The translations under genes and the position numbers were made by a program. The notes under the pieces are model-generated. The model worked only from the letters and a program-made list of their open reading frames with translations, was not told the DNA's origin and did not search any database. Below, in pieces: positions 1 through 6,446 of a stretch of 8,347 nt of DNA; the stretch's first letter is position 1, and each line of letters starts with the position of its first letter. The stretch comes from HGM04593 sp045647885 (GTDB lineage: Bacteria > Bacteroidota > Bacteroidia > Bacteroidales > Bacteroidaceae): assembly GCA_045647885.1 (NCBI GenBank), contig JAZRMX010000025.1:1-8347 (forward strand), written 5' to 3'.

Positions 1-419
1 GCTTTTGTTTTAGCGTTCATATAGTTCAAAATTCTATTTAAGCATTTATCGGATTCTTTGGTTATTTCCGTTTCCCAAAACCGAAAGACTGTCCAACCTT
101 GTGCTTTCAATTGTTCATTTACTTCTTTGTCTCTCCTAATGTTCCGCTCAATCTTGGAATACCAAAAATCACAATTGCTTTTATGGTCGTTTTTGCGTTC
201 TTCCCAATTTCTGCCATGCCAAAATTCTCCATCGCAAAAAATCGCAATTCTCATTTTACGAATAACAAAGTCTGGTCTTCCAAAGACCTTTTTATCATTC
301 TTGCGATATCTGACACCGGCATTCCACAACAATTTGCCAAACAAAAGTTCAAGCTTGGTACCCTTTCCTTTGTTTGCCGACATATTATTATATCGCTGTT
401 CTTTTGTCAGGCGGTCCAT
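1..419 (-). CDS. vsr: Very short patch repair endonuclease (Vsr family), 3' end cut by window
   Basis: Translating the minus strand from the ATG at 419 gives 139 open codons running off the left edge; E. coli Vsr is about 156 residues, so only a short tail is probably missing. Vsr nicks DNA next to T:G mismatches left by deamination of 5-methylcytosine. Family marks are NNMSANKGKGTKLE near residues 11-24, the GRPDF motif with the expected catalytic Asp at residue 50, FCDGEFWHG (61-69) with His68 matching E. coli His69, and GWTVFRFWE (108-116). By recalled alignment to E. coli Vsr, the four zinc ligands (Cys66, His71, Cys73, Cys117) are replaced here by Glu65, Arg70, Trp72 and Thr117, and Thr63/His64 by Cys62/Asp63, so this belongs to a zinc-free subgroup or a diverged nuclease. 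The gene is AT-richer than the 1684-7604 operon, suggesting transfer. No cytosine methyltransferase is in the window; one could lie beyond the left edge. The weak purine stretch AAGAAAG precedes the ATG. Confidence 0.88.
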   Translation of the reverse strand, partial: MDRLTKEQRYNNMSANKGKGTKLELLFGKLLWNAGVRYRKNDKKVFGRPDFVIRKMRIAIFCDGEFWHGRNWEERKNDHKSNCDFWYSKIERNIRRDKEVNEQLKAQGWTVFRFWETEITKESDKCLNRILNYMNAKTK

Positions 420-462
420 TATCTTTCTTGTTTTGAAAGCGGTACATACCACATCCAAAGTA

Positions 463-470
463 CAAAAGTA
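463..470 (-). promoter_or_regulatory. Putative -7 promoter element of vsr, inside a small dyad
   Basis: The minus strand reads TACTTTTG, an exact match to the Bacteroidetes -7 consensus TAnnTTTG, about 44 nt upstream of the vsr ATG. No TTTG -33 box is seen at the usual 19-21 nt spacing. The element lies inside a perfect 6-bp inverted repeat (AAGTAC-TTTT-GTACTT, 458-473), which could be an operator or chance in AT-rich DNA. Confidence 0.45.
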
Positions 471-549
471 CTTATTTAATTTGAAATTGAGGGTCTGCTT
501 TGCCGACAAACATAAAAAAGCATTGTTATTTTATCGTTAAACATTCAAT

Positions 550-570
550 TCTCCCGACTTTGGAGGGAGA
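550..570. repeat. Small inverted repeat in the vsr-IS intergenic region
   Basis: TCTCCC (550-555) and GGGAGA (565-570) are perfect 6-bp arms around a 9-nt loop. No T-run follows on either strand, so it does not look like an intrinsic terminator. The rest of 420-584 shows no coding region on either strand beyond shadows of vsr. Confidence 0.35.
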
Positions 571-584
571 AGTTCGCGGAATGC

Positions 585-627
585 GAGGCTGGGTCAAAAG
601 TAATTTTGGCTCAGTCTCTTTTTTTTT
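585..627 (+). terminator. Left IS-end hairpin with T-run (terminator-like)
   Basis: On the plus strand, arms 585-599 and 604-618 can pair along all 15 positions if G-U wobbles are allowed, closed by a GTAA loop (GNRA type) at 600-603 and followed directly by nine T's (619-627). The wobble pairs become A-C mismatches on the minus strand, so the structure favours transcripts entering the element from the left. It overlaps the left terminal inverted repeat. Confidence 0.6.
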
Positions 628-690
628 GGAGTAATTTCCCGTTTTTACCTTCAGCTTCGAATAAATATCATTTTTGTACGCATAAATCCT

Positions 691-1391
691 TTATGCAGCC
701 CGACAACATTCTAAATATGCTCCAATAGGGAAAACAAAAAGTCTTTGCCTGTTGCTATTTTCCGTTTTTCGGGCAATATACTTCCTTAAATTGTGGGCTA
801 TAGCAACAAGTCCCCATTCGACAGAGACCTTTTCTGCCGATTTCAGTCTGAAACGCTTGAACCCGTGGTTGAACTTTATGTTTCCGAACACAGCTTCGGG
901 TTCTATCGGTCTTCGGTTTCTGTGTTCCAGCCCCTTTTCACTTGTCAGCAGTTCCCTTGCCTTTGCCCTGTATGCGTTATTCTTATGATTAACCTCAATG
1001 ATGCGCCTGTCTGTCTTTCCTTTGTAACACATTCCTCGCAGCGGCCACCGGAGAGTCTTTCGCTACGGAAGCGGTTGATTGTGCGGAAGTCGGGTCTGTT
1101 CATACCGCAGAGCCACATGAAATGAATATTTTCACGCAGAAGCTTTTCCATCTGTCTGCCGGAATATACATTGCACAGGTAGGCATAAACAACTACCTTC
1201 AGAAGCATACGGGGGTGATAACTGCTGGTGCCGCCACTCTTGTAGGTCGCCTCGATATCACTGATGTCGAACCTGTCGAGGATACTGTTTACAATACGTA
1301 CGGGATGCGACGAAGAAATTAATTCGCCCAATGATGGAGGAAGAAGGAGCGAATCGTTTTGATTGTAGAATTTATGTATTATCTTTGCCAT
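691..1391 (-). pseudogene. IS1182-family transposase, internal deletion plus frameshift
   Basis: The N-terminal part starts at the ATG at 1391 (MAKIIHKFYNQNDSLLLPPS) and shows the DUF772-like region with HPVRIVNSILDRFDIS, GGTSSYHPRMLLKVVVYAYL and MNRPDFRTINRFRSERL. The C-terminal part, ending at a stop at 691, shows PLRGMCYKGKTDRRIIEVNH, KARELLTSEKG and EPEAVFGNIKFNHGFKRFRL followed by AHNLRKYIA, as in DDE_Tnp_1_6 proteins. The pieces are in different frames and meet around 1044-1047. Roughly 115 plus 117 residues survive, against about 500 in intact relatives. The lost middle would carry the YTDGTKIEAN region and the second catalytic Asp, so only the last acidic residue (the Glu before AVFGN) remains. 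It cannot encode an active transposase; movement would need one supplied in trans. Confidence 0.85.
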
Positions 1392-1441
1392 ATCGTTTCT
1401 GTTTGGATTGTAGTTGATTATTAGCTTTTTATGTGGTAGTA

Positions 1442-1449
1442 TAAAGATA
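1442..1449 (-). promoter_or_regulatory. Possible -7 element of the transposase remnant
   Basis: The minus strand reads TATCTTTA about 50 nt upstream of the transposase ATG at 1391, one base off TAnnTTTG. TTTG boxes occur upstream at 1462-1465 and 1466-1469, but the larger gap is only 16 nt, short of the usual 19-21. This is a weak call. Confidence 0.3.
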
Positions 1450-1471
1450 GTAAAAACTTTCCAAACAAACA

Positions 1472-1506
1472 ATAGCTATTCCAATGTTTATCAAAGGAAT
1501 AGCTAT
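1472..1506. repeat. Perfect 11-bp stem-loop inside the right part of the IS
   Basis: ATAGCTATTCC (1472-1482) is exactly repeated in reverse complement at 1496-1506 around a 13-nt loop. On the plus strand five T's follow at 1508-1512, giving a modest terminator. On the minus strand it lies about 80 nt before the transposase start, where it could hinder readthrough from the right flank. Confidence 0.55.
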
Positions 1507-1557
1507 ATTTTTATCATCATACGGCAATTTGAACGCTGAACTGATAAAATGAAGAAG

Positions 1558-1585
1558 GGTAACCCAATTTTACTTTTGGGTCACC
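1558..1585 (-). repeat. Right IS-end hairpin within the terminal inverted repeat
   Basis: On the minus strand GGTGACCCAA and TTGGGTTACC pair at all ten positions (one G-U) around an 8-nt loop. On the plus strand one position becomes an A-C mismatch. The structure therefore favours RNA entering the element from the right, mirroring the left-end hairpin. No long T-run follows. Confidence 0.5.
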
Positions 1586-1651
1586 ATCTTTGTTGTATAT
1601 GTGCAAATTTCATTTAATACTCATCAGGCAAGAAATGTTCGTTTTTTTAGT

Positions 1652-1659
1652 TATCTTTG
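1652..1659 (+). promoter_or_regulatory. Putative -7 promoter element of the four-gene operon
   Basis: TATCTTTG matches the Bacteroidetes TAnnTTTG consensus exactly and ends 24 nt before the receptor start, implying a very short leader. No TTTG -33 box is visible at 19-21 nt upstream, where the sequence around 1628-1632 reads GCAAG, so activator or ECF-sigma dependence is possible. The element lies about 67 bp outside the right IS end, so it belongs to the operon rather than to the IS. Confidence 0.6.
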
Positions 1660-1683
1660 CAGAGAATAATAAAAATCTTTTGA

Positions 1684-3858
1684 ATGAACTTTGTATCACT
1701 TTTTATATCACTGTTTTTAACCTCTTTTGCCGAAACTTCCGATACAATAATGCTTTCGGGCGTTGATATCGTATCTTCCATAAAGATATCCGACGAGGAG
1801 GATAAACAGTCCTCTTCTTTCACCACTGTAGGCCGTGTGGAACTGGAGAACCGTCATTTGAACGGTGTTAAGGAACTCTCGGCTTTGGTTCCTAACTTTT
1901 TTCAGCCCGATTATGGTTCACGTATGACTTCCTCGATATATGTCCGCGGTTTTGGCTCGCGCATCGACCAGCCTGTTATGGGTATGAATATCGACCAGGT
2001 GCCGGTGATGAACAAGAATAATTACGACTTTGAGCTTTTTGATATTGACAGGATACAGGTGGTGCGTGGTGCCCAGAGTGCGCTTATGGGGCGTAACACT
2101 GCCGGTGGAACCATAAATGTAACAACTCTTTCTCCGCTTAATTTTCAAGGAAAGAGGCTTATGCTTGAGTATGGCAACGAGAACTCGGTGCGCCTGAAGG
2201 CTGCCCATTATGCTGCAAAGAGCAATGTGTTCGGTTGGTCGGCAGGTGTTTTCTATAATCATAGTGACGGTTTCTTCAGCAATGCTTCTTCGGACAAAAA
2301 GTGCGACGGTGGCGACAATGCGGCTTTGCGTTTCCGCCTTCAATGGCTGCCTGCCGACAGGTGGAGTATTGACAATACCATTTCGACAGGTTATACAAAT
2401 GAGGGTGGTTGGGGCTACCGCTTCTACGACGCTTCTACCGGCCTACTTGCACCCATAAATTACAACGAAGAATCTACATATCGCCGTTTTAACATCTCCG
2501 ACGGTCTTGTGGTAAAGCGTTTCTTTGATGATTTTACGGTTTCATCGGTGAGCGGTTATCAATATACCGACGACAAGATGCATATTGACAATGATTTCCT
2601 TGCTGCCGATTATTTTGTGCTGGAACAGGCGCAGCGTGAACACTCTTTCACCCAGGAACTTGTGGTGAAATCTAATACCGGTAATGCTCTTGAGTGGGTT
2701 GCCGGGCTTTCGGGTTTTTACAAGCATTTGCAGATGGAAGCACCTGTAAACTTCAGGGAGTATGGAATAAGTGAACTGATGGAGAAATATTCGGGCATAC
2801 GCTTCAAGGAGCGCGACTTTACCATTTTTGACGACTTTATAATCCCGGCCTGGGGTGGTGCTGCTTTTGCGCAGCTTGCATACACTCTTGGAGATTTTGA
2901 AATTGCCGCAGGCGCTCGTCTTGACTACGAATTCTCTTCGATGGAGTATGATTGCCGTTCGCTTGTGCATTACACTACAAAGAAAAACAGCATATTCTAT
3001 GCTCCGTTGCTCACTGAGTTTGTGGGAAAAACCGAAATTGATGAATTTGAATTGTTGCCCAGTTTTTCTGTGGCATATAATCACAGCAATGGCAATATAT
3101 ACCTCTCGGCCCGCAAAGGTTTCAAGGCCGGTGGTTTCAACACCCAACTCTTCTCCGATATTTTGCGCAACAGAATGGTTGCAGGGTTGATGGGCAGCGC
3201 GAGCGACGCATCCGATGCTTCGTCTACCGTTTACAGGCCCGAAACCAACTGGACTTATGAACTTGGCAGCCACCTCACCTTCTTTGATGGCAGGCTTAAT
3301 ATTTCTGCCGCGCTTTTCTATATTGCCTGCCGCGACCAGCAGCTCACTGTGTTCCCCAAAAACGGCACCGGCCGCATGATGTCCAATGCCGGCGAGTCGC
3401 GCAGTTTCGGCGGCGAGTTTGCAGTAAAATACCGTGTTGGGCGTGTAACGCTCGACGGCTCATTTGGCTATGCCAATGCAAGGTTTGAAAAATTCGTGAG
3501 CGGTGGCGTGGATTATTCGGGCAACTATCTTCCTTTTGCACCGCGTGAAACGGTAGCTGCAAATATCGCATATGAGTTGCCTGTTTCCCCTTCGTGGGCT
3601 AACCGCTTGGTGCTTAATGTCGGTTGGAATGGAGTGGGGCATATAAATTGGAACGAGGAGAATACCCTTTCGCAATCCTTCTATGGCCTCTTTTCTGCCT
3701 CCTTGTTGTGGGAGAAAGGTCACTTTGGTGCCTCTCTGTGGGGTAAAAACCTGCTTAATGAGGAGTACAACACATTCTATTTCCGCTCCATAGAGCACGA
3801 CTTTTTTGCCGAGGGCAAGCCTTTGCAGTTCGGTGTTTCAATATATGTAAATCTATAA
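1684..3858 (+). CDS. TonB-dependent outer-membrane receptor (non-SusC type)
   Basis: This 724-residue protein is an outer-membrane beta-barrel that imports a ligand using TonB-ExbBD energy. An in-frame TGA directly precedes the ATG, fixing the earliest start. Residues 1-16 form a short hydrophobic signal peptide (cleavage near SFA-ET), unusual in lacking an N-terminal Lys/Arg. A TonB-box-like stretch DTIMLSGV lies near 20-27. The plug spans about 45-150, with SSIYVRGFGSRIDQPVMG and the hallmark RIQVVRGAQSALMGRNTAGG followed by TINVTT. Residues about 160-724 are alternating barrel strands, including SARKGFKAGGFN, ETNWTYELGSHLTFFDGRLN and LWGKNLLNEEYNTFY. It lacks the N-terminal carboxypeptidase-regulatory-like domain of SusC proteins, and no SusD gene follows. 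This resembles CirA/FecA-class receptors for siderophores, cobalamin, haem or small glycans; the ligand cannot be told. It ends in Leu rather than the usual aromatic residue. It leads the operon, with four bases to the next gene. Confidence 0.93.
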   Translation: MNFVSLFISLFLTSFAETSDTIMLSGVDIVSSIKISDEEDKQSSSFTTVGRVELENRHLNGVKELSALVPNFFQPDYGSRMTSSIYVRGFGSRIDQPVMGMNIDQVPVMNKNNYDFELFDIDRIQVVRGAQSALMGRNTAGGTINVTTLSPLNFQGKRLMLEYGNENSVRLKAAHYAAKSNVFGWSAGVFYNHSDGFFSNASSDKKCDGGDNAALRFRLQWLPADRWSIDNTISTGYTNEGGWGYRFYDASTGLLAPINYNEESTYRRFNISDGLVVKRFFDDFTVSSVSGYQYTDDKMHIDNDFLAADYFVLEQAQREHSFTQELVVKSNTGNALEWVAGLSGFYKHLQMEAPVNFREYGISELMEKYSGIRFKERDFTIFDDFIIPAWGGAAFAQLAYTLGDFEIAAGARLDYEFSSMEYDCRSLVHYTTKKNSIFYAPLLTEFVGKTEIDEFELLPSFSVAYNHSNGNIYLSARKGFKAGGFNTQLFSDILRNRMVAGLMGSASDASDASSTVYRPETNWTYELGSHLTFFDGRLNISAALFYIACRDQQLTVFPKNGTGRMMSNAGESRSFGGEFAVKYRVGRVTLDGSFGYANARFEKFVSGGVDYSGNYLPFAPRETVAANIAYELPVSPSWANRLVLNVGWNGVGHINWNEENTLSQSFYGLFSASLLWEKGHFGASLWGKNLLNEEYNTFYFRSIEHDFFAEGKPLQFGVSIYVNL

Positions 3859-3862
3859 ACTA

Positions 3863-4777
3863 ATGAATATGAAGAAGATTTTATTTATACTTCCCTTGTT
3901 GCTGGTTTTTACCGCACTTTTTTCTTGTGCCGACAACGACGAGAGAGTGTTGCCGGTAGCACAACCTCAAGCACGTAGCTTTACCTACACCGGCGAGCTG
4001 CAGGTGGGCGACTTTACCCTCTCTTCGGCGGTGGTTGTGGTTGAAATCAACAAGAATGGCGCCGGGTATATGGATATAGAGATGTCCGGTGTCAAGTTCT
4101 CCGAGATGATGCCCGTTACTATCGATATTACATTGCGCGATATTCCTTGTACCGAAACAGACGGCCGTCTGCTCTTTGCTGCGGATAATATTGTGCCATT
4201 CATTGGAGGTAATGCGAGCGAGGATTATAAATTTGCCCTCCTCACCGGCTGGATAAATGCCGACGCCACAGCTATCACTTTTGTGGCGCAGATGGCCGAC
4301 GACCTTGCTGCACACGTTGCAGGTATGGTATTTGTATACACTGCAGGGGAGTCGGAAAGCGGTGGCACTATTACTCCTCCCCCCACCTCAGGTGGCACGG
4401 AATATGAATTTACAGGAACTTTGCAGGTTGGGGAGTTTATATTGAATCCGGCAGCAGTTTCAGTTGTTGTAGATATGCAGGCAGCAGTGGTGGATATAAA
4501 AATGTCGGGCGTTAAGTTCTCCGACAGAATGCCGCTTGTGCTCGATATCACTTTGTGTGGCCTTGCTTGTGAAAATGTGGGCGGTGTTATGCGTTTTGCG
4601 GGTCAGAACGTGGTGCCTCTCATTGGTGCAGAACCATCGGAGAGCTATACATTCGCATCTGTAACAGGCGAGTATAATATGCGTAGCTCTGTCTTTACTT
4701 TCAGTGCCAGAATGGCCGACAATCTCGCAGCCTTTGTTGCCGGTAAGGAATTTACATTTAGTGGAACTTTAAAATAA
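3863..4777 (+). CDS. Lipoprotein with two tandem calycin-like domains
   Basis: This 304-residue protein has a signal peptide II: KK, a hydrophobic core, and lipobox LFSC with Cys22 as the lipidated residue. The following ADNDE is acidic, like Bacteroidetes surface-export signals, so display on the outer face is plausible. Two homologous domains follow, about 39-163 and 180-304, joined by a Gly/Ser/Thr/Pro linker containing TPPPTSGG. Shared motifs are TGELQVGDF / TGTLQVGEF, MSGVKFSEMMP / MSGVKFSDRMP, DITL, IVPFIGG / VVPLIGA, and MADDLAAHVAG / MADNLAAFVAG. A Cys occurs at matching positions (96 and 236), with an extra Cys at 232. The pattern resembles the Bacteroidales calycin-like family (PF13944-type small beta-barrels); ligand and exact family are inferred. 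Position directly after the receptor suggests a surface ligand-binding partner. A second ATG two codons in (3869) is an alternative start. Confidence 0.82.
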   Translation: MNMKKILFILPLLLVFTALFSCADNDERVLPVAQPQARSFTYTGELQVGDFTLSSAVVVVEINKNGAGYMDIEMSGVKFSEMMPVTIDITLRDIPCTETDGRLLFAADNIVPFIGGNASEDYKFALLTGWINADATAITFVAQMADDLAAHVAGMVFVYTAGESESGGTITPPPTSGGTEYEFTGTLQVGEFILNPAAVSVVVDMQAAVVDIKMSGVKFSDRMPLVLDITLCGLACENVGGVMRFAGQNVVPLIGAEPSESYTFASVTGEYNMRSSVFTFSARMADNLAAFVAGKEFTFSGTLK

Positions 4778-4783
4778 AGTGTT

Positions 4784-6442
4784 ATGCTTAAAAGGTCTTT
4801 ATTTACTTTATTTATAATAGCAGTCGCCTCTTTTGCAGCGGCACAGGTGAATGTGCGTTGGGGAAATACCGACACCCGTTATCCACTGGAGCCTTTTGCT
4901 GCCATTAAAACCACTTCGGTAAACCGTTGTGTTGCCTGGAAGGGCGAACGTGTGAATCTTCAGCTGCTTGTAACAAACAAAGGTGCGGAGCAGGCTGTGG
5001 AGTTTGCTTTTTCCGACCTTGTATGCGGCAAGAATACAATATCGTGTAAAAATGTCGTTGGTGGTTTTGTGCAGGGTGTCATAACCGACCGCTTTACAGG
5101 CTGTGGCAGGCACGAGGTTGATGCCTACGGGGAGAGCCTTTCGGCCGACCGCATAACTACCGACAACCCCGTTGTTTTTGCCGAAGGAGCATCGCTCGGT
5201 TTGTGGTTCACTGTAAATGTGCCACGCAATGTCGCTCCCGGCAATTATAAAGGAAGCGTGGCGGTTACTGTAAACGGTGTTACAACTGAATACTCATATA
5301 CAGTGAAAGTGCTCTCTCGCACTCTCCCTTCTCCCAAAGAGTGGAAATTCCACCTCGATTTATGGCAGAACCCCTATGCAGTTGCACGTGTACACGGGGT
5401 GGAGCTCTGGTCGCCCGAACATTTTCACAAGCTGGCACCTTATATGCGCAAGCTTGCATCGGCTGGGCAGAAGGCAATTACAGCAACCCTGATAGACCGT
5501 CCGTGGGATGGGCAGACATACGACCCCTTCGGCAGTATGGTTACTTGGATGAAGAAAGCCGACGGCAGTTGGTTCTACGACTTTACTATCTTCGACCGTT
5601 GGGTGCGCTTTATGATGGATTGCGGTATTGACAAGGAGATTACCTGTTTCTCTATGATTCCCTGGAAACTCTCTTTCCGTTATTACGACCAGGCTACCGA
5701 CAGCCACAAGTATATGCAGTGCGCTCCCGGTGATGCTGCCTACGAAGAATTCTGGGGTGGAATGTTGCAGGCTTTTGCACAACATCTGAAGGAGCAGGGT
5801 TGGTTCGACAAGACTTTCATATCAATGGACGAGCGCAGCTTGCAGCAGATGCAGGCAGCAATAGCTGTGATAAAGAAATATGCACCGGGTATGAAAATCT
5901 CAATGGCAGGCAACTATCATCCCGAAATTGAGGCAGAGATAAGTGACTATTGCCTCGATATCTTTGCCTATGGAGCTTACACTCCCGAACTTCTTGCGCG
6001 CCGTCGTAGCGAGGGAAAGGTATCTACCTACTACACCTGTTGTTCGGCCGAGTACCCCAACCTCTTTACCTTTACAGCCCCTGCCGATGCCGAATTTATA
6101 GCTCTTGAGGCTCTTGCGAAGAACCTTGACGGCTATCTGCGTTGGGCATACAACAGCTGGACTGTGGAGCCCGAAAAGGATTCACGTTTCACAGCTTGGC
6201 CTGCCGGCGATACTTATGTAATATATCCCCATAGCATAAGCTCGGTGCGCTGGGAGCGTCTAGTGCAGGGTATTCAGCAGTATGAGAAGTATAAGATTCT
6301 CCTTGCCGAAGCCGAGGCGAAGGGCGATGCCAAAACCATTAAAGAGCTAGAGAAACTATTGCAGACAATAAACATAAAAGAGATTTCTACCTGTAGTGAG
6401 GCTATGGTAAACAATTTCCGTAATCAGCTTAATAAATATTGA
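4784..6442 (+). CDS. Exported GH123-family glycoside hydrolase (DUF4091-type)
   Basis: This 552-residue protein has a signal peptide at 1-20 (KR, hydrophobic core, AAA-Q), so it is exported, probably to the periplasm. Residues about 22-180 form an N-terminal beta-sandwich (ending GNYKGSVAVTVNG, YSYTVKVLSRTLP), as in GH123 N domains. Residues about 185-500 fit the GH123 catalytic barrel, with WKFHLDLWQNPYAVARVHGV at 187-206 and a DE pair at 349-350 in FISMDERS. Known GH123 enzymes are beta-N-acetylgalactosaminidases using substrate-assisted catalysis with an adjacent Asp-Glu pair; D349/E350 fit this by motif. LRWAYNSWT (452-460) resembles the substrate-binding C-terminal part of the barrel. 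A charged helical tail (about 505-535) follows. Many members of this family are uncharacterised, so GalNAc specificity is inferred. It starts six bases after the lipoprotein stop, so it is probably cotranscribed and may trim glycans imported by the receptor. Confidence 0.85.
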   Translation: MLKRSLFTLFIIAVASFAAAQVNVRWGNTDTRYPLEPFAAIKTTSVNRCVAWKGERVNLQLLVTNKGAEQAVEFAFSDLVCGKNTISCKNVVGGFVQGVITDRFTGCGRHEVDAYGESLSADRITTDNPVVFAEGASLGLWFTVNVPRNVAPGNYKGSVAVTVNGVTTEYSYTVKVLSRTLPSPKEWKFHLDLWQNPYAVARVHGVELWSPEHFHKLAPYMRKLASAGQKAITATLIDRPWDGQTYDPFGSMVTWMKKADGSWFYDFTIFDRWVRFMMDCGIDKEITCFSMIPWKLSFRYYDQATDSHKYMQCAPGDAAYEEFWGGMLQAFAQHLKEQGWFDKTFISMDERSLQQMQAAIAVIKKYAPGMKISMAGNYHPEIEAEISDYCLDIFAYGAYTPELLARRRSEGKVSTYYTCCSAEYPNLFTFTAPADAEFIALEALAKNLDGYLRWAYNSWTVEPEKDSRFTAWPAGDTYVIYPHSISSVRWERLVQGIQQYEKYKILLAEAEAKGDAKTIKELEKLLQTINIKEISTCSEAMVNNFRNQLNKY

Positions 6443-6446
6443 AGTT

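Larger units (their letters stand above)
585..1585 (-). mobile_element. Internally deleted IS1182-like insertion sequence (about 1 kb)
   Basis: The element is bounded by imperfect terminal inverted repeats: CAAAAGTAATTTTGG at 595-609 and its partner CAAAAGTAAAATTGG on the minus strand of 1564-1578 (13 of 15 identical), with weaker similarity continuing outward. Between them lies a broken minus-strand transposase. Complete IS1182-type elements are typically around 1.5-1.7 kb, so roughly a third or more is missing. The outer ends are approximate, because no target-site duplication could be recognised in the flanks. It lies between vsr and the receptor operon and leaves the proximal promoter of that operon intact. 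Confidence 0.8.

Noticed and set aside
58..540. Two plus-strand open frames over 58-540 and 99-479
   Set aside because: They are antisense to the clear Vsr reading frame, are rich in Phe/Leu/Ser with no domain pattern, and arise from the AT-rich complement.
752..1322. Plus-strand open frames within the IS
   Set aside because: They are the complement of recognisable transposase sequence and show no family motifs.
1392..1472. Upstream extension of the transposase to an ATG at 1472
   Set aside because: The added residues do not fit the family start, while MAKIIHKFY at 1391 does; the extension would also cover the probable promoter.
585..1590. Target-site duplication flanking the IS
   Set aside because: No matching short direct repeat could be recognised on the two sides; the ends are uncertain by several bases.
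2542..3273. 243-codon minus-strand open frame inside the receptor gene
   Set aside because: It overlaps coherent barrel sequence on the plus strand and has low-sense composition (many Cys, His, Arg); it is a shadow frame.
1684..4777. SusC/SusD polysaccharide utilisation pair
   Set aside because: The receptor lacks the SusC N-terminal domain and the lipoprotein is beta-rich and duplicated, not the helical TPR-like SusD fold.
5959..5966. Internal TATCTTTG promoter ahead of fprA
   Set aside because: It matches TAnnTTTG but lies about 480 nt upstream inside the glycosidase coding region, where it encodes ordinary protein sequence, and has no TTTG -33 box at proper spacing.
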